Source: Yersinia mollaretii ATCC 43969
Lineage (GTDB): Bacteria > Pseudomonadota > Gammaproteobacteria > Enterobacterales > Enterobacteriaceae
Direction of reading: 5' to 3'
DNA length: 64,000 bases
Assembly: GCF_013282725.1 (NCBI RefSeq)
Contig: NZ_CP054043.1
Coordinates: forward strand, 2,356,001-2,420,000
The position numbers and the translations under genes were made by a program. The notes beneath the pieces are model-generated. The model was not told where the DNA came from and searched no databases. It saw only the letters and a list, made by a program, of their open reading frames with translations. Shown here piece after piece: positions 19,438 to 31,409 of the stretch (the stretch's first letter is position 1; the number at the start of each line of letters is the position of its first letter).

Positions 19438-20127
19438 CTAATGGCCCCTGGCCGCCTCTTCAATCAATGCGATGATTTCATTGGGATGGGAGACCAGAGA
19501 CGCATGGCTGGAGTCCAGACGAATGGTTTTCTTCGGTTTCATCCGTTCGGTAAACCAATGCTGAGTTTCTGGCGGTATCATATTGTCCTGGTTGGAAATC
19601 TGGTACCAACTGGGTTTGGTTTTCCACGCCGGTTCTGCCGAGGTATCTTCAAAGCAGTGGCCAGAGGTCGGTTTTTGCGCGATAGCCATCACGATGGATT
19701 CGGTTTTTTCTACGTCTTGGCAGAAACTTTCGTGGAATTTGTCCCGCTTAATCCAAAGAAAACCGTCCTGATCTGGAACCAGATTGGCAGCACCGAGAGG
19801 GGGATCGCGCAGTTGGAAAATACTGCCAAGACTTTCGCCCTTGTCTGGCGCAAAGGCGGCAACAAAGACCAATCCAACAACATGGGGCAGGTCGCCAAGT
19901 TGAGATATCACCATACCCCCATAGGAGTGGCCGACCAAAATGGTGGAACCTTCCAATGAAGCGGCCAGCTTTTTCGTGCGCTCCACGTCATCTGCAAGTG
20001 ATGTTAACGGATTCTGTACCGCATAGACGGGATAACCCTTGTTATGCAGCGTAGGAATAACATGACGCCAGTGAGAGCCATCGCCCCATGCGCCGTGCAC
20101 CAATAGGATATTTGGTTTTTTTGTCAT
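19438..20127 (-). CDS. Alpha/beta hydrolase, substrate unknown
   Basis: Serine hydrolase of the alpha/beta fold, 229 aa. The oxyanion motif HGAWGDGSHW follows the first strand; the nucleophile elbow GHSYGG, a likely acid in SNQDNMIP and the catalytic His in SSHASLV are all present. It resembles small EstA/salicylate-esterase-like hydrolases (pfam alpha/beta hydrolase 6). ATG 20127 is used; the in-frame codon at 20157 lacks support. It is inserted on the opposite strand between queA and tgt, which form one operon in E. coli, so it is probably an acquisition in this lineage. No signal peptide, so cytoplasmic. Confidence 0.85.
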   Translation of the reverse strand: MTKKPNILLVHGAWGDGSHWRHVIPTLHNKGYPVYAVQNPLTSLADDVERTKKLAASLEGSTILVGHSYGGMVISQLGDLPHVVGLVFVAAFAPDKGESLGSIFQLRDPPLGAANLVPDQDGFLWIKRDKFHESFCQDVEKTESIVMAIAQKPTSGHCFEDTSAEPAWKTKPSWYQISNQDNMIPPETQHWFTERMKPKKTIRLDSSHASLVSHPNEIIALIEEAARGH

Positions 20128-21558
<1,431 letters not shown>

Positions 21559-21578
21559 TTTTAAAATTACCATTTTGC

Positions 21579-21658
21579 ATACCCAGAATATTTCAAGATG
21601 CAGGTAGGCGGCAAACGCGAGTAGCTAAAACATCGGCGATTTGAAAGATGACGGGTAT
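21579..21658. repeat. Shortened ERIC-type element
   Basis: Left end ATACCCAGAATATTTCAAG, then GATGCAGGTAGGCGGCAA, and right end TTGAAAGATGACGGGTAT match the two ERIC termini, but the central core is missing (80 bp instead of about 127). It lies between tgt and yajC. Confidence 0.75.
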
Positions 21659-21747
21659 TTTATAGATTGAACAGTTACGATTTACCGTTACTGATTTTAT
21701 CGCACTGATTTCACACTATTGATATTGATAACAATGAGGGAATTTTA

Positions 21748-22080
21748 ATGAGTCTTTTCATTTCCGATGCTGTCGCATCCGCTGGGGCTCCGGCTCAGAG
21801 CAGCCCGTACTCCCTAGTGATTATGCTGGTGGTATTTGGTCTGATTTTTTACTTCATGATCCTGCGTCCACAGCAAAAACGTGCCAAAGAACACAAAAAA
21901 CTGATGGACTCTATTGGTAAGGGTGATGAAGTGTTAACCACGGGTGGTTTACTTGGTCGTGTTACTAAAGTTGCGGAAACGGGCTATATCGTAATCGCAC
22001 TGAACGACACCACTGAAGTGATGATCAAACGTGACTTCGTTGCTGCCGTTTTACCGAAAGGTACTATGAAGGCTCTGTAA
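21748..22080 (+). CDS. yajC: YajC Sec translocase accessory subunit
   Basis: Small inner-membrane protein of 110 aa, part of the SecDF-YajC complex. One transmembrane helix (about 20-40, SLVIMLVVFGLIFYFMILRP) is followed by a basic segment QQKRAKEHKK and a small cytoplasmic domain. It precedes secD by 27 bp, as in E. coli. Confidence 0.96.
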   Translation: MSLFISDAVASAGAPAQSSPYSLVIMLVVFGLIFYFMILRPQQKRAKEHKKLMDSIGKGDEVLTTGGLLGRVTKVAETGYIVIALNDTTEVMIKRDFVAAVLPKGTMKAL

Positions 22081-22107
22081 TTTTCGATTTTCCCGAAGGG
22101 AATTGCC

Positions 22108-23955
22108 GTGTTAAACCGTTATCCTTTGTGGAAGTATCTGATGCTGATCGTCGTGATCTTCATCGGTCTGCTATATGCACTTCCCAACCTTTATGGTGAG
22201 GATCCGGCTGTTCAAATCACTGGTGCGCGAGGAATCGCCGCCAGTGAAACAACGCTGGTCCAAGTCCGTGATGTTTTAGAAAAAGACAACATAGCGAGCA
22301 AGTCCATTGCACTGGAAAATGGTGCAATCCTGGCTCGCTTTAGAGATCCCGACGTCCAGCTACGTGCCCGTGAGGCGCTGATGGAGGCGATGGGGGACAA
22401 ATACGTTATCGCACTAAATCTGGCACCAGCAACACCTTCCTGGCTTGCCAAGTTGGGTGCTGAGCCGATGAAGCTGGGTCTTGACCTGCGTGGTGGTGTG
22501 CACTTCTTGATGGAAGTGGACATGGATACCGCACTTGGCAAACTGCAAGAGCAAACGATGGATACCCTGCGCACTGATCTGCGTGAGAAAAATATCCCGT
22601 ATGCGACTGTACGTAAACTCGATAATTACGGTGTTGAAGTCCGTTTTCGCGACGATAAAACCCGTGATGACGCGATTAGCTATCTCTCTTCTCGCCACCG
22701 AGATCTGGTGATCGGCTCCAATGGCAGCAATACCTTAAAAGCTGTGATGACTGATGACCGTCTGCGGGAAGCACGCGAATATGCCGTTCAGCAAAACATT
22801 ACGATCCTGCGTAACCGGGTTAACCAACTAGGTGTAGCCGAACCATTGGTTCAGCGCCAAGGGTCAGATCGTATTGTAGTTGAGTTACCGGGTATCCAAG
22901 ATACTGCACGTGCCAAAGAAATTCTTGGTGCGACAGCCACGTTGGAATTCCGTCTGGTAAACAGCAATGTTGACGCTTCTGTTGCCGCCACTGGCCGTGT
23001 GCCGGGTGACTCAGAAGTCAAAAATACCCGTGAAGGTCGCCCGGTTGTCTTGTACAAGCGCGTTATTCTTACCGGTGACCATATTACCGACTCCACCTCT
23101 AGCACCGACGAATATAACCAAGCTCAGGTTAATATCTCGCTCGACAGTGCTGGTGGTTCTTTGATGTCTAATTTTACCAAAGACAATATCGGCAAGCCGA
23201 TGGCGACTTTGTTCGTAGAATATAAAGACAGCGGTAAAAAAGATGCTAATGGCCGGGCGATTTTGGTTAAGCAGGAAGAAGTCATCAACGTGGCGACCAT
23301 TCAGTCGCGTTTAGGTAACAGCTTCCGTATTACTGGCATTGATAACCCAGCTGAAGCTCGTCAGCTCTCCCTGTTACTGCGTGCGGGTGCGTTGATTGCT
23401 CCAATCCAAATTGTGGAAGAGCGGACTATCGGGCCAACTTTGGGTTCACAAAACATTACCCAAGGTCTGGAAGCCTGTCTGTGGGGCTTGGCTGTCTCAA
23501 TCCTGTTTATGGTGATTTACTACCGTAAGTTTGGTGTGATTGCCAGTACTGCACTATTGGCTAACCTAGTGTTGATCGTGGGCGTGATGTCCCTACTACC
23601 GGGGGCGACACTAACTATGCCGGGTATTGCCGGGATCGTATTGACGCTGGCGGTAGCAGTAGATGCTAACGTACTGATTAACGAGCGAATAAAAGAAGAG
23701 TACAGAAACGGGCGGACGATCCAGCAAGCGATTCATGAAGGGTACAAAGGTGCCTTCTCAAGTATCGTCGATGCGAACGTAACGACGCTTATCACAGCGA
23801 TTATTCTTTACGCTGTGGGTACTGGTTCGATTAAAGGCTTTGCTATTACAACTGCCATTGGTGTTGTAACGTCAATGTTCACCGCGATAGTCGGTACTCG
23901 TGCCATCGTCAACCTGCTTTACGGCGGCAAGCGCATTAACAAGCTGTCTATTTGA
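22108..23955 (+). CDS. secD: SecD protein translocase subunit
   Basis: RND-superfamily membrane protein, 615 aa, that uses the proton gradient to pull preproteins into the periplasm together with SecF. One N-terminal helix, a large periplasmic domain opening with [16 protein letters not shown], then five helices, the first around [20 protein letters not shown], and the motif [17 protein letters not shown]. Starts with GTG 22108 (purine-rich CCCGAAGGGAA upstream). The stop is 10 bp before secF. Confidence 0.97.
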   Translation: MLNRYPLWKYLMLIVVIFIGLLYALPNLYGEDPAVQITGARGIAASETTLVQVRDVLEKDNIASKSIALENGAILARFRDPDVQLRAREALMEAMGDKYVIALNLAPATPSWLAKLGAEPMKLGLDLRGGVHFLMEVDMDTALGKLQEQTMDTLRTDLREKNIPYATVRKLDNYGVEVRFRDDKTRDDAISYLSSRHRDLVIGSNGSNTLKAVMTDDRLREAREYAVQQNITILRNRVNQLGVAEPLVQRQGSDRIVVELPGIQDTARAKEILGATATLEFRLVNSNVDASVAATGRVPGDSEVKNTREGRPVVLYKRVILTGDHITDSTSSTDEYNQAQVNISLDSAGGSLMSNFTKDNIGKPMATLFVEYKDSGKKDANGRAILVKQEEVINVATIQSRLGNSFRITGIDNPAEARQLSLLLRAGALIAPIQIVEERTIGPTLGSQNITQGLEACLWGLAVSILFMVIYYRKFGVIASTALLANLVLIVGVMSLLPGATLTMPGIAGIVLTLAVAVDANVLINERIKEEYRNGRTIQQAIHEGYKGAFSSIVDANVTTLITAIILYAVGTGSIKGFAITTAIGVVTSMFTAIVGTRAIVNLLYGGKRINKLSI

Positions 23956-23965
23956 GGAGTACGTT

Positions 23966-24934
23966 GTGGCACAGGATTATACTGTTGAACAACTGAACTA
24001 TGGCCGTAGAGTCTATGACTTTATGCGCTGGGATAACGTTGCTTTCGGCATCTCGTTGCTGCTGTTGGTCGCATCGATTGCCGTGATGTCCACCAAAGGG
24101 TTTAACTGGGGTCTTGATTTCACCGGTGGTACGGTGATTGAAATTAACCTAGAAAAGCCTGCTGATCTGGATCAATTGCGCGACACGCTGGAAAAAGCGG
24201 GCTTTGAATCGCCAATTCTGCAAAATTTTGGTAGCACCCGTGATGTGATGGTACGTATGCCACCTGCAACCGGGACTGCTGGGCAGGAGCTAGGTAACAA
24301 AGTCATATCTGTTATCAATGAGTCAGTTGATAAGAATGCATCGGTAAAACGCATCGAATTCGTCGGGCCAAGTGTGGGCAGTGATTTAGCCCAAGCGGGT
24401 GGCATGGCGTTATTGGTGGCGTTGCTCTGTATTCTGATTTACGTCGGTTTCCGTTTTGAATGGCGTTTGGCGCTGGGGGCGGTTATCGCTCTGGCCCATG
24501 ACGTGGTCATTACCATGGGGATCTTGTCGTTGTTCCATATTGAGATTGACCTAACCATCATTGCTTCATTGATGTCGGTTATCGGTTACTCACTTAACGA
24601 CAGTATCGTGGTATCAGACCGTATTCGTGAGAACTTCCGCAAGATTCGCCGTGGTACGCCTTACGAAATCATGAACGTGTCGCTGACTCAGACTTTGAGC
24701 CGTACTATCATGACATCTGCAACCACGCTGATGGTGGTATTGATGCTGTTTATCTTCGGTGGTGCGATGCTGCAAGGCTTCTCACTGACGATGCTGATCG
24801 GTGTTTCCATCGGTACAGTTTCATCCATCTACGTAGCGTCCGCGCTAGCGTTGAAACTGGGGATGAAACGCGAGCATATGTTGCAGCAGAAAGTTGAGAA
24901 AGAGGGCGCAGACCAGCCTTCAATTCTGCCGTAA
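23966..24934 (+). CDS. secF: SecF protein translocase subunit
   Basis: Partner of SecD, 322 aa, six membrane helices. [12 protein letters not shown] is the periplasmic SecF signature; [20 protein letters not shown] is the conserved membrane motif with the Asp involved in proton flow. GTG 23966 follows GAGGAG by about 7 bases and gives (M)[10 protein letters not shown] as in E. coli. The upstream open frame overlapping secD is not homologous. Confidence 0.97.
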   Translation: MAQDYTVEQLNYGRRVYDFMRWDNVAFGISLLLLVASIAVMSTKGFNWGLDFTGGTVIEINLEKPADLDQLRDTLEKAGFESPILQNFGSTRDVMVRMPPATGTAGQELGNKVISVINESVDKNASVKRIEFVGPSVGSDLAQAGGMALLVALLCILIYVGFRFEWRLALGAVIALAHDVVITMGILSLFHIEIDLTIIASLMSVIGYSLNDSIVVSDRIRENFRKIRRGTPYEIMNVSLTQTLSRTIMTSATTLMVVLMLFIFGGAMLQGFSLTMLIGVSIGTVSSIYVASALALKLGMKREHMLQQKVEKEGADQPSILP

Positions 24935-24960
24935 TAGCGCGTAAATTGTAGTACAAAATA

Positions 24961-25001
24961 TAAGCCCTGATACTGTCATTGTCGGTATCAGGGCTTTTTT
25001 G
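24961..25001 (+). terminator. Terminator of the tgt-yajC-secDF operon
   Basis: AGCCCTGATAC (24963-24973) pairs perfectly with GTATCAGGGCT (24984-24994), followed by TTTTTT. Strong 11-bp rho-independent terminator. Confidence 0.92.
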
Positions 25002-25117
25002 TGCTAGCACGGGTTGAAACGACTGAACCAAACTAAAGGTCTTGCTTCTACCCTTTGTTGTCGCGGCACTTCGCGGTAAACTATCGATAAGTTTAGGCTC
25101 ACTCATCAGGAAGCGCT

Positions 25118-25567
25118 ATGCATTGCCCGTTTTGTGCCGCTGTGGATACTAAAGTCATTGACTCCCGTCTGGTGAGCGATGGTTCGCAAGTGCGCCGTCG
25201 CCGCCAGTGTTTAGATTGTAATGAACGCTTTACCACGTTTGAAGTTGCTGAGTTGGTTTTGCCGCGTGTGATTAAAAGTGATGATGTCCGTGAACCCTTC
25301 AATGAGGATAAATTGCGGCGTGGCATGTTGAAAGCGTTAGAGAAACGGCCTGTCAGTTCTGATGATGTTGAAACCGCGATCAGTCACATCAAATCCCAGT
25401 TACGCGCTACGGGTGAGCGTGAAGTGCCCACCAAAATGGTCGGTAATCTGGTGATGGAAGCGCTGAAACGTTTGGATAAAGTGGCTTATATCCGCTTTGC
25501 CTCGGTGTATCGCAGCTTTGAGGATATCCGGGAGTTCGGCGAAGAAATTGCTCGTTTGCAGGATTAG
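25118..25567 (+). CDS. nrdR: NrdR transcriptional repressor of ribonucleotide reductase genes
   Basis: 149 aa. An N-terminal zinc ribbon ([17 protein letters not shown] ... [12 protein letters not shown], Cys pairs near residues 3/6 and 31/34) precedes an ATP-cone domain (about 46-136, [18 protein letters not shown]). It senses ATP/dATP to control nrd operons. It is the first gene of the nrdR-ribD-ribE-nusB cluster, the usual enterobacterial order. Confidence 0.97.
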   Translation: MHCPFCAAVDTKVIDSRLVSDGSQVRRRRQCLDCNERFTTFEVAELVLPRVIKSDDVREPFNEDKLRRGMLKALEKRPVSSDDVETAISHIKSQLRATGEREVPTKMVGNLVMEALKRLDKVAYIRFASVYRSFEDIREFGEEIARLQD

Positions 25568-25645
25568 TCTGCATGTTACCCGCATCTTTCAGTGCGCGTA
25601 TTCGGTGTAACGTAAAGCAGCTCCGCATCAAAAATAAGGAAAGCC

Positions 25646-26755
25646 ATGCAGCCCGATGAGTTCTATATGGCTCGCGCCTTCGAATTGGCGCGAATGGGGT
25701 GTTTTACCACGCCTCCTAACCCTAACGTCGGCTGTGTGCTGGTTCGTGATGGTGAGATTGTCGGTGAGGGCTATCATTTGCGAGCCGGTGAGCCACATGC
25801 CGAAGTTCATGCATTGCGTATGGCTGGTGAGAAAGCGCATGGTGCCACGGCCTATGTCACGCTTGAGCCATGCAGCCACCACGGACGTACGCCGCCGTGC
25901 GCGGATGCATTGGTTGCCGCTGGCGTCATACGAGTCGTCGCCGCCATGCAGGACCCCAACCCGCAGGTAGCAGGGCGCGGATTATATAAGTTGAAGCAAG
26001 CGGGTATTGCTGTCGATCATGGCTTAATGCTGGCAGAGGCTGAGGCGGTTAATCTTGGATTCCTAAAACGGATGCGCACCGGTTTCCCCTATCTGCAACT
26101 GAAAATGGCCGCCTCCTTGGATGGACGAACGGCGATGGCGTCGGGAGAGAGCCAGTGGATTACCTCGCCACAGGCACGGCAAGATGTGCAGCGTTTTCGG
26201 GCTGAAAGTGCCGCGATTTTGAGCACCAGTGCCACGGTATTAGCGGATAACCCTTCACTCACGGTGCGCTGGGATGAGTTAGATGCGGAAACCCAAACTT
26301 TGTATCCTCGAGCGGCGCTGCGCCAGCCGATACGCATTATACTGGATAGCCAAAACCGTGTGACGCCGCAACATAAAGTGATACAGCAAGATGGCCCATG
26401 CTGGCTAGCACGTGTTGATGCAGATGAGCAGCCATGGCCTGAGAATATTGAGCAATTATTGTTACCTCGTCATGGCAACGGTGTGGATTTAGTGTTGTTG
26501 ATGATGCAACTGGGCAAGCGGCAAATTAATTCAGTTTGGGTTGAGGCGGGGCCGCAACTGGCGGGGGCGCTACTCGAGGCTGGCGTGGTTGATGAGCTCA
26601 TTTTGTATATTGCCCCCAAACTGCTGGGCAGTGATGCTCGAGGATTATGCGAACTGGCTGGATTAACGAGCTTATCGCAAGCCCCTGAGTTCGTCTTCAG
26701 TGATGTACGACAGGTGGGGCCCGATCTCCGCTTGCGCTTGAAACCGAAGTATTAA
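25646..26755 (+). CDS. ribD: RibD bifunctional riboflavin deaminase/reductase
   Basis: 369 aa. The N-terminal deaminase domain has the zinc motif HAEVHAL and PCSHHGRTPPC. The C-terminal pyrimidine reductase domain (from about 147) begins LKMAASLDGRTAMASGESQWI and ends near VEAGPQLAGALLEAGVVDEL. It catalyses the second and third steps from GTP to riboflavin. AAGGAAAG lies before the ATG. Confidence 0.97.
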   Translation: MQPDEFYMARAFELARMGCFTTPPNPNVGCVLVRDGEIVGEGYHLRAGEPHAEVHALRMAGEKAHGATAYVTLEPCSHHGRTPPCADALVAAGVIRVVAAMQDPNPQVAGRGLYKLKQAGIAVDHGLMLAEAEAVNLGFLKRMRTGFPYLQLKMAASLDGRTAMASGESQWITSPQARQDVQRFRAESAAILSTSATVLADNPSLTVRWDELDAETQTLYPRAALRQPIRIILDSQNRVTPQHKVIQQDGPCWLARVDADEQPWPENIEQLLLPRHGNGVDLVLLMMQLGKRQINSVWVEAGPQLAGALLEAGVVDELILYIAPKLLGSDARGLCELAGLTSLSQAPEFVFSDVRQVGPDLRLRLKPKY

Positions 26756-26815
26756 ATGAAATATCCGGTGGCAATTCCCAAAGCTTAATTACCGCCTTGC
26801 CCGCGTTTTACAAAT

Positions 26816-26857
26816 GCGCAGGGGCGGGGCGCGAAAGAATATGATAGAATCCGCCCC
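26816..26857. promoter_or_regulatory. GC-rich dyad enclosing a -10-like sequence before ribE
   Basis: GCGCAGGGGCGG (26816-26827) is complementary, with one extra base, to CCGCCCCCCTGCG (26851-26863 region). The sequence between them contains TATGAT (about 26840-26845), a good -10 hexamer. An operator or a cruciform around a ribE promoter is possible. No FMN riboswitch consensus is seen. Confidence 0.4.
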
Positions 26858-26891
26858 CCTGCGGGGTATGAACCCATTATTGAGGAAAGCT

Positions 26892-27362
26892 ATGAACGTT
26901 ATCGAAGGTGTTGTTGCTACTCCTAATGCCCGCGTGGCGATTGCGATTGCGCGTTTTAATAATTTTATCAACAACAGCTTGCTGGAAGGTGCAATCGATG
27001 CCCTGAAGCGCGTTGGCCAGGTATCCGATGACAATATTACAGTTGTTTGGGTTCCAGGGGCTTATGAGCTGCCAATGGTTGCTAATGTGTTAGCCAATAC
27101 AAATCGTTACGATGCAGTCATTGCTCTGGGTACGGTGATCCGTGGGGGGACTGCGCACTTTGAGTATGTTGCTGGTGAAGCGAGTTCTGGTTTAGCCAAT
27201 GTAGCCATGAACAGCGATATCCCGGTAGCTTTCGGTGTGCTGACCACAGAAAGTATTGAGCAAGCAATTGAGCGTGCCGGTACTAAAGCAGGTAATAAAG
27301 GTGCAGAAGCTGCCCTGACCGCGCTTGAAATGATTAATGTAATCAAAGCTATTAAAGGCTGA
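26892..27362 (+). CDS. ribE: 6,7-dimethyl-8-ribityllumazine synthase
   Basis: Penultimate enzyme of riboflavin synthesis, 156 aa, forms icosahedral 60-mers. Motifs: [32 protein letters not shown] (with the active-site His) and [20 protein letters not shown] 26892 with GAGGAAAG upstream matches the E. coli protein (also called ribH); a longer frame from 26814 passes through the GC-rich dyad and is not used. nusB begins 25 bp after it. Confidence 0.97.
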   Translation: MNVIEGVVATPNARVAIAIARFNNFINNSLLEGAIDALKRVGQVSDDNITVVWVPGAYELPMVANVLANTNRYDAVIALGTVIRGGTAHFEYVAGEASSGLANVAMNSDIPVAFGVLTTESIEQAIERAGTKAGNKGAEAALTALEMINVIKAIKG

Positions 27363-27387
27363 ATTTAGTTAAGTTAAGGGGAATTCC

Positions 27388-27804
27388 GTGAAACCTGCTG
27401 CTCGTCGCCGCGCTCGTGAGTGCGCTGTTCAAGCGATCTACTCTTGGCAGTTGTCTAAAAACGACATCGCTGATGTTGAATTACAGTTCTTGTCGGAGCA
27501 GGATGTCAAAGATGTCGACATCGCCTATTTTCGCGAGTTGCTGTCTGGGGTTGCTGTTAATGCCGCATCTCTAGATGCGTTAATGGCACCATTCCTTTCC
27601 CGCCAGCTCGAAGAATTAGGTCAGGTTGAGAGAGCGGTTCTGCGTATTGCGCTGTTTGAGCTGAGCAAACGTGAGGATGTCCCTTATAAAGTGGCAATCA
27701 ATGAAGCGATCGAACTAGCCAAAACTTTCGGTGCGGAAGATAGCCATAAGTTCGTCAACGGAGTGCTGGATAAGGTCGCTCCGACGGTACGTAAGCGAAA
27801 GTAA
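27388..27804 (+). CDS. nusB: NusB transcription antitermination factor
   Basis: 138 aa all-helical RNA-binding protein that pairs with NusE (S10) at boxA to prevent premature termination in rRNA operons. Begins (GTG 27388) [21 protein letters not shown]; the C-terminal [25 protein letters not shown] is the family signature. It continues the rib operon. Confidence 0.97.
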   Translation: MKPAARRRARECAVQAIYSWQLSKNDIADVELQFLSEQDVKDVDIAYFRELLSGVAVNAASLDALMAPFLSRQLEELGQVERAVLRIALFELSKREDVPYKVAINEAIELAKTFGAEDSHKFVNGVLDKVAPTVRKRK

Positions 27805-27823
27805 CTCGTTACATTAACGACTT

Positions 27824-27852
27824 GAATTGGGGCCGGTTTCCGGCCTTAATTT
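27824..27852 (+). terminator. Weak hairpin between nusB and thiL
   Basis: GGCCGG-ttt-CCGGCC (27831-27845), extended by AATT on both sides, but followed only by TTAATTTATT. It may attenuate rather than stop transcription, since thiL lies in the same direction 80 bp after nusB. Confidence 0.45.
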
Positions 27853-27883
27853 ATTGATCAGTTAACATTTCTGGAATTGTATT

Positions 27884-28873
27884 ATGGCATGTGGCGAATT
27901 TGACCTCATTGCCCGCTACTTTGACCGGTTCAGAAGTAATCGCCGGGATGTAGAGCTGGGTATTGGAGACGACTGCGCACTTCTGACAGTGGCAGATAAA
28001 CAGCTGTTAGCCATCAGTACGGATACACTGGTGTCTGGCGTTCACTTCCTTGCGGATATCGATCCCGCCGATCTGGGTTATAAATCTTTAGCGGTAAACC
28101 TGAGCGATTTAGCTGCGATGGGGGCCGACCCTGCCTGGTTATCTCTTGCTCTGACCCTACCCAATGTTAATGAAGACTGGTTGCAATCCTTCAGTGACAG
28201 TTTATTTGATCAGCTTAATTATTACGGCATGCAGTTGATTGGTGGTGATACCACTCGTGGGCCACTGAGTCTGACGCTGACCATCCAAGGTTTGATACCG
28301 GAAGGGCGGGCATTGACCCGTGCAGGCGCGCGGATTGGCGATTGGATTTATGTCACCGGGACTCTGGGTGACAGTGCTGCGGGTCTGGCTATCTTGCAAA
28401 ATGAGCTGCGCGTTGATGATGAAGCTGATCGGGCGGCATTAATTCACCGCCATTTGCGGCCACAACCTCGGGTGTTGCAGGGGCAAGCGCTGCGCTCGCT
28501 AGCCAGTTCTGCTATCGATATTTCCGATGGGTTGATTTCTGATCTGCAACATGTCTTGAAAGCCAGTCATTGCGGTGCGCGCATTGAACTGGATCACTTG
28601 CCCTATTCTGATGCGCTAAAAAATCAAGTTGATGCAGAACAAGCGCTGCGCTGGGCATTGAGCGGTGGTGAGGATTACGAGCTGTGCTTTACGGTGCCAG
28701 AAATAAACCGTGGTGCATTGGATGTTGCGCTCAGTAATACCGGCGCGGACTATACTTGCATTGGTCAGATAGGCCCACAGACGGAAGGGGTTAAATTCTT
28801 CCGTGAAGGCAAAGTGGTGGATCTGGATTTCCGTGGTTTTGATCACTTCTCAACGAGCAAACCCCATGGATGA
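27884..28873 (+). CDS. thiL: ThiL thiamine-monophosphate kinase
   Basis: Phosphorylates thiamine monophosphate to the pyrophosphate cofactor; PurM-like fold, 329 aa. [42 protein letters not shown] and [10 protein letters not shown] are the metal/ATP-binding signatures. Its stop overlaps the pgpA start by 8 bp, which implies translational coupling. Confidence 0.96.
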   Translation: MACGEFDLIARYFDRFRSNRRDVELGIGDDCALLTVADKQLLAISTDTLVSGVHFLADIDPADLGYKSLAVNLSDLAAMGADPAWLSLALTLPNVNEDWLQSFSDSLFDQLNYYGMQLIGGDTTRGPLSLTLTIQGLIPEGRALTRAGARIGDWIYVTGTLGDSAAGLAILQNELRVDDEADRAALIHRHLRPQPRVLQGQALRSLASSAIDISDGLISDLQHVLKASHCGARIELDHLPYSDALKNQVDAEQALRWALSGGEDYELCFTVPEINRGALDVALSNTGADYTCIGQIGPQTEGVKFFREGKVVDLDFRGFDHFSTSKPHG

Positions 28874-29363
28874 AGCCAAAGGCCGCTTGCGGTTATCTAA
28901 TCCTTGGCACTTATTGGCAACCGGCTTTGGTAGCGGATTGTCTCCGTGGGCGCCCGGTACCATGGGATCTCTCGCGGCCATTCCATTTTGGCTGTTATTG
29001 ATTCAACTACCTTGGCAGCTTTACTCCTTGGTGGTGATGTTCAGCATCTGTATTGGTGTGTACATCTGCCATCGGACCGCGAAAGACATGAAAGTTCATG
29101 ACCACGGCAGCATTGTCTGGGATGAGTTTGTCGGGATGTGGATTACCTTGATGGCATTGCCAGTGAATGATTGGCAATGGGTCGCCGCTGGTTTTGTCGC
29201 TTTCCGCATTTTTGATATTTGGAAACCTTGGCCGATTCGTTGGTTTGATCGTAATGTCCACGGTGGGATGGGGATAATGATTGATGACATTATCGCTGGG
29301 GTGATTGCCGCCGCGATTATTTTTGTCATTGGACACTATTGGCCAATTGATCTGTTTTACTGA
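28866..29363 (+). CDS. pgpA: PgpA phosphatidylglycerophosphatase A
   Basis: Inner-membrane phosphatase of 165 aa that makes phosphatidylglycerol from its phosphate. The N-terminal [19 protein letters not shown], the central [15 protein letters not shown] and the late [13 protein letters not shown] with catalytic acidic residues fit the family. ATG 28866 lies inside the last codons of thiL. It is shorter at the N-terminus than E. coli PgpA (172 aa). Confidence 0.95.
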   Translation: MDEAKGRLRLSNPWHLLATGFGSGLSPWAPGTMGSLAAIPFWLLLIQLPWQLYSLVVMFSICIGVYICHRTAKDMKVHDHGSIVWDEFVGMWITLMALPVNDWQWVAAGFVAFRIFDIWKPWPIRWFDRNVHGGMGIMIDDIIAGVIAAAIIFVIGHYWPIDLFY

Positions 29364-29401
29364 CCCCCGCCATTTTTCAAATTGCAGGTGCGTTGGCCGC
29401 G
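29363..29401. repeat. Truncated ERIC end
   Basis: ACCCCCGCCATTTTTCAAAT and TGCAGGTGCGTTGGCCGC match one terminal arm of ERIC, with mismatches; the other arm is missing. It begins at the pgpA stop codon. Confidence 0.5.
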
Positions 29402-29413
29402 CTTAATGGAATA

Positions 29414-29441
29414 AAGGCATAACCGCGAATGGCTATGCCTT
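29414..29441. terminator. Bidirectional terminator-like hairpin between pgpA and dxs
   Basis: AAGGCATA (29414-29421) pairs with TATGCCTT (29434-29441), with additional pairing possible inside. It lies between the convergent pgpA and dxs transcripts. T tracts are short on both sides. Confidence 0.55.
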
Positions 29442-29452
29442 AAATAGTCTTA

Positions 29453-31312
29453 TTACACCAGCCAAGCTTCAATCTGGCGCTGTATGCCTGCAGCGTCTAA
29501 ACCAAACTCAGCCCGCATCTCATCTTGCTCACCTTGTGGCACGAAATAGTCAGGTAAGCCGATATTCAGCACGGGTACTCGCTGCCGTTTTGCCATCAAA
29601 AGTTCATTTACCCCACTGCCTGCGCCACCCATGATGGCGTTCTCTTCCAACGTGACTAAGAACTCATGGCTGGCAGCCATCTTCTGCACCAACTCTTCAT
29701 CTAATGGCTTCACGAAACGCATATCCACGAGTGTAGCATTCAGGTTATCGGCCACTTGTTGCGCTTGCGCCAGTAGTGTGCCGAAACACAGTATGGCAAC
29801 CTTTTCACCTTCGCGACGCACGATCCCTTTGCCGATTGGCATGATCACTAATGGCTCAAGCACTGCACCTGTACCACTACCACGCGGGTAGCGCACTGCC
29901 GCAGGGCCATTGTGGTGATAACCGGTATGCAGCATTTGGCGGCACTCATTCTCATCACTTGGGGTCATGATGACCATATTGGGGATGCAACGCATGAATG
30001 AGAGATCAAACGCGCCCTGATGGGTTTGACCATCTGCGCCCACCAAGCCGCCACGGTCAATCGCAAACAGAACCGGCAAATTCTGGATCGCAACATCATG
30101 AATTAACTGATCATATGCTCGTTGCAGGAAAGTCGAGTAGATGGCAACAATGGGTTTGTAGCCACCAATCGCCAAACCTGCGGCAAAGGTCACGGCGTGT
30201 TGCTCGGCGATTGCCACATCAAAATATTGCTGCGGATATTCGCGAGAGAAGCGCACCATCCCTGAGCCTTCGCGCATTGCAGGGGTCACCGCCATCAACT
30301 GGCTATCTTTGGCGGCTGTTTCGCATAACCAGTCACCAAAAATTTTGGAGTAAGTGGGTAGAGTACCCTGACTCTTCGGTAAAGTGCCCGAAGCGGGATC
30401 AAATTTTGGCACGGCATGCCAGCCGATAGGATCTTTTTCCGCCGGGGCGTAGCCTCTGCCTTTTTTGGTCATAATATGGAGCAACTGCGGACCTTTCAGA
30501 TCACGCATATTTTTTAGCGTCTGCGTCAGTGCCTGCACATCGTGACCATCGACGGGACCAATATAATTAAAACCTAACTCTTCAAATAATGTACTCGGCA
30601 CGACCATGCCTTTCAGGTGCTCTTCGGTACGTTTCAGCAAATCTTTAATCGGTGGTAAACCGGAAAACGCCTTTTTGCCGCCTTCACGCAGGCTGGCGTA
30701 CAGTTTCCCAGATAATAGCTGAGCTAAATGATTGTTCAGGCCACCGACGTTTTCGGAGATAGACATTTCGTTATCGTTAAGGATAACCAGCATATCTGAG
30801 TGAATATCTCCAGCATGGTTCATGGCTTCGAAAGCCATGCCGGCAGTAATCGCCCCATCACCAATGACACACACGGTACGACGCCCTTTACCCTCTCGCT
30901 CAGCGGCGACAGCCATGCCCAAACCGGCACTGATTGAGGTGGAGGAGTGGCCGACAGAAAGTACATCATATTCACTTTCACCGCGCCAAGGGAACGGATG
31001 CAAACCATCTTTCTGGCGAATAGTACCAATCTGTTCACGGCGACCAGTCAATATTTTATGGGGATAAGCCTGATGGCCTACGTCCCACACCAGATGATCA
31101 AAAGGTGTGTTGTAGACGTAATGTAACGCGACAGTTAGCTCAACCACGCCTAGCCCAGAAGCAAAATGCCCACTGGAGCGGCTGACAGACGCGAGCAAAT
31201 ACTGCCGTAGTTCATCACATAACTTCGGCAGACTATCTTTTGGCAACATGCGCAGTTCTTCAGGGTTCTCCGCAAGTGCCAATGTCGGGTATTTGGCTAT
31301 ATCAAGGCTCAT
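29453..31312 (-). CDS. dxs: 1-deoxy-D-xylulose-5-phosphate synthase
   Basis: Thiamine-diphosphate enzyme, 619 aa, first step of the MEP isoprenoid pathway and source of precursor for thiamine and pyridoxal. The ThDP motif [15 protein letters not shown]...[16 protein letters not shown] with active-site His residues, the glutamate of [13 protein letters not shown] and [10 protein letters not shown] are present. Third gene of the xseB-ispA-dxs operon, but separated from ispA here by a 126-bp gap that holds an ERIC-like palindrome. Confidence 0.97.
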   Translation of the reverse strand: MSLDIAKYPTLALAENPEELRMLPKDSLPKLCDELRQYLLASVSRSSGHFASGLGVVELTVALHYVYNTPFDHLVWDVGHQAYPHKILTGRREQIGTIRQKDGLHPFPWRGESEYDVLSVGHSSTSISAGLGMAVAAEREGKGRRTVCVIGDGAITAGMAFEAMNHAGDIHSDMLVILNDNEMSISENVGGLNNHLAQLLSGKLYASLREGGKKAFSGLPPIKDLLKRTEEHLKGMVVPSTLFEELGFNYIGPVDGHDVQALTQTLKNMRDLKGPQLLHIMTKKGRGYAPAEKDPIGWHAVPKFDPASGTLPKSQGTLPTYSKIFGDWLCETAAKDSQLMAVTPAMREGSGMVRFSREYPQQYFDVAIAEQHAVTFAAGLAIGGYKPIVAIYSTFLQRAYDQLIHDVAIQNLPVLFAIDRGGLVGADGQTHQGAFDLSFMRCIPNMVIMTPSDENECRQMLHTGYHHNGPAAVRYPRGSGTGAVLEPLVIMPIGKGIVRREGEKVAILCFGTLLAQAQQVADNLNATLVDMRFVKPLDEELVQKMAASHEFLVTLEENAIMGGAGSGVNELLMAKRQRVPVLNIGLPDYFVPQGEQDEMRAEFGLDAAGIQRQIEAWLV

Positions 31313-31336
31313 TCGATGCTCATATCAAAAGTGGTA

Positions 31337-31409
31337 TATACCCTTGCTACTTGACGTTGCAGGTGTATTCGCTTGCTGCTGGCCTGCAACGCTAGGTGCT
31401 TTGGGTATA
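31337..31409. repeat. ERIC-like palindrome between ispA and dxs
   Basis: TATACCC at 31337 and GGGTATA ending at 31409, with inner GTTGCAGG and CCTGCAAC, form a 73-bp imperfect palindrome. The ends are those of ERIC but the core is deleted. It would lie inside the ispA-dxs mRNA as a hairpin just before the dxs ribosome site. Confidence 0.65.

Noticed and set aside
26756..26891. FMN riboswitch before ribE
   Set aside because: The dyad lacks the conserved RFN-element junction sequences, and ribE is preceded in the operon by ribD.
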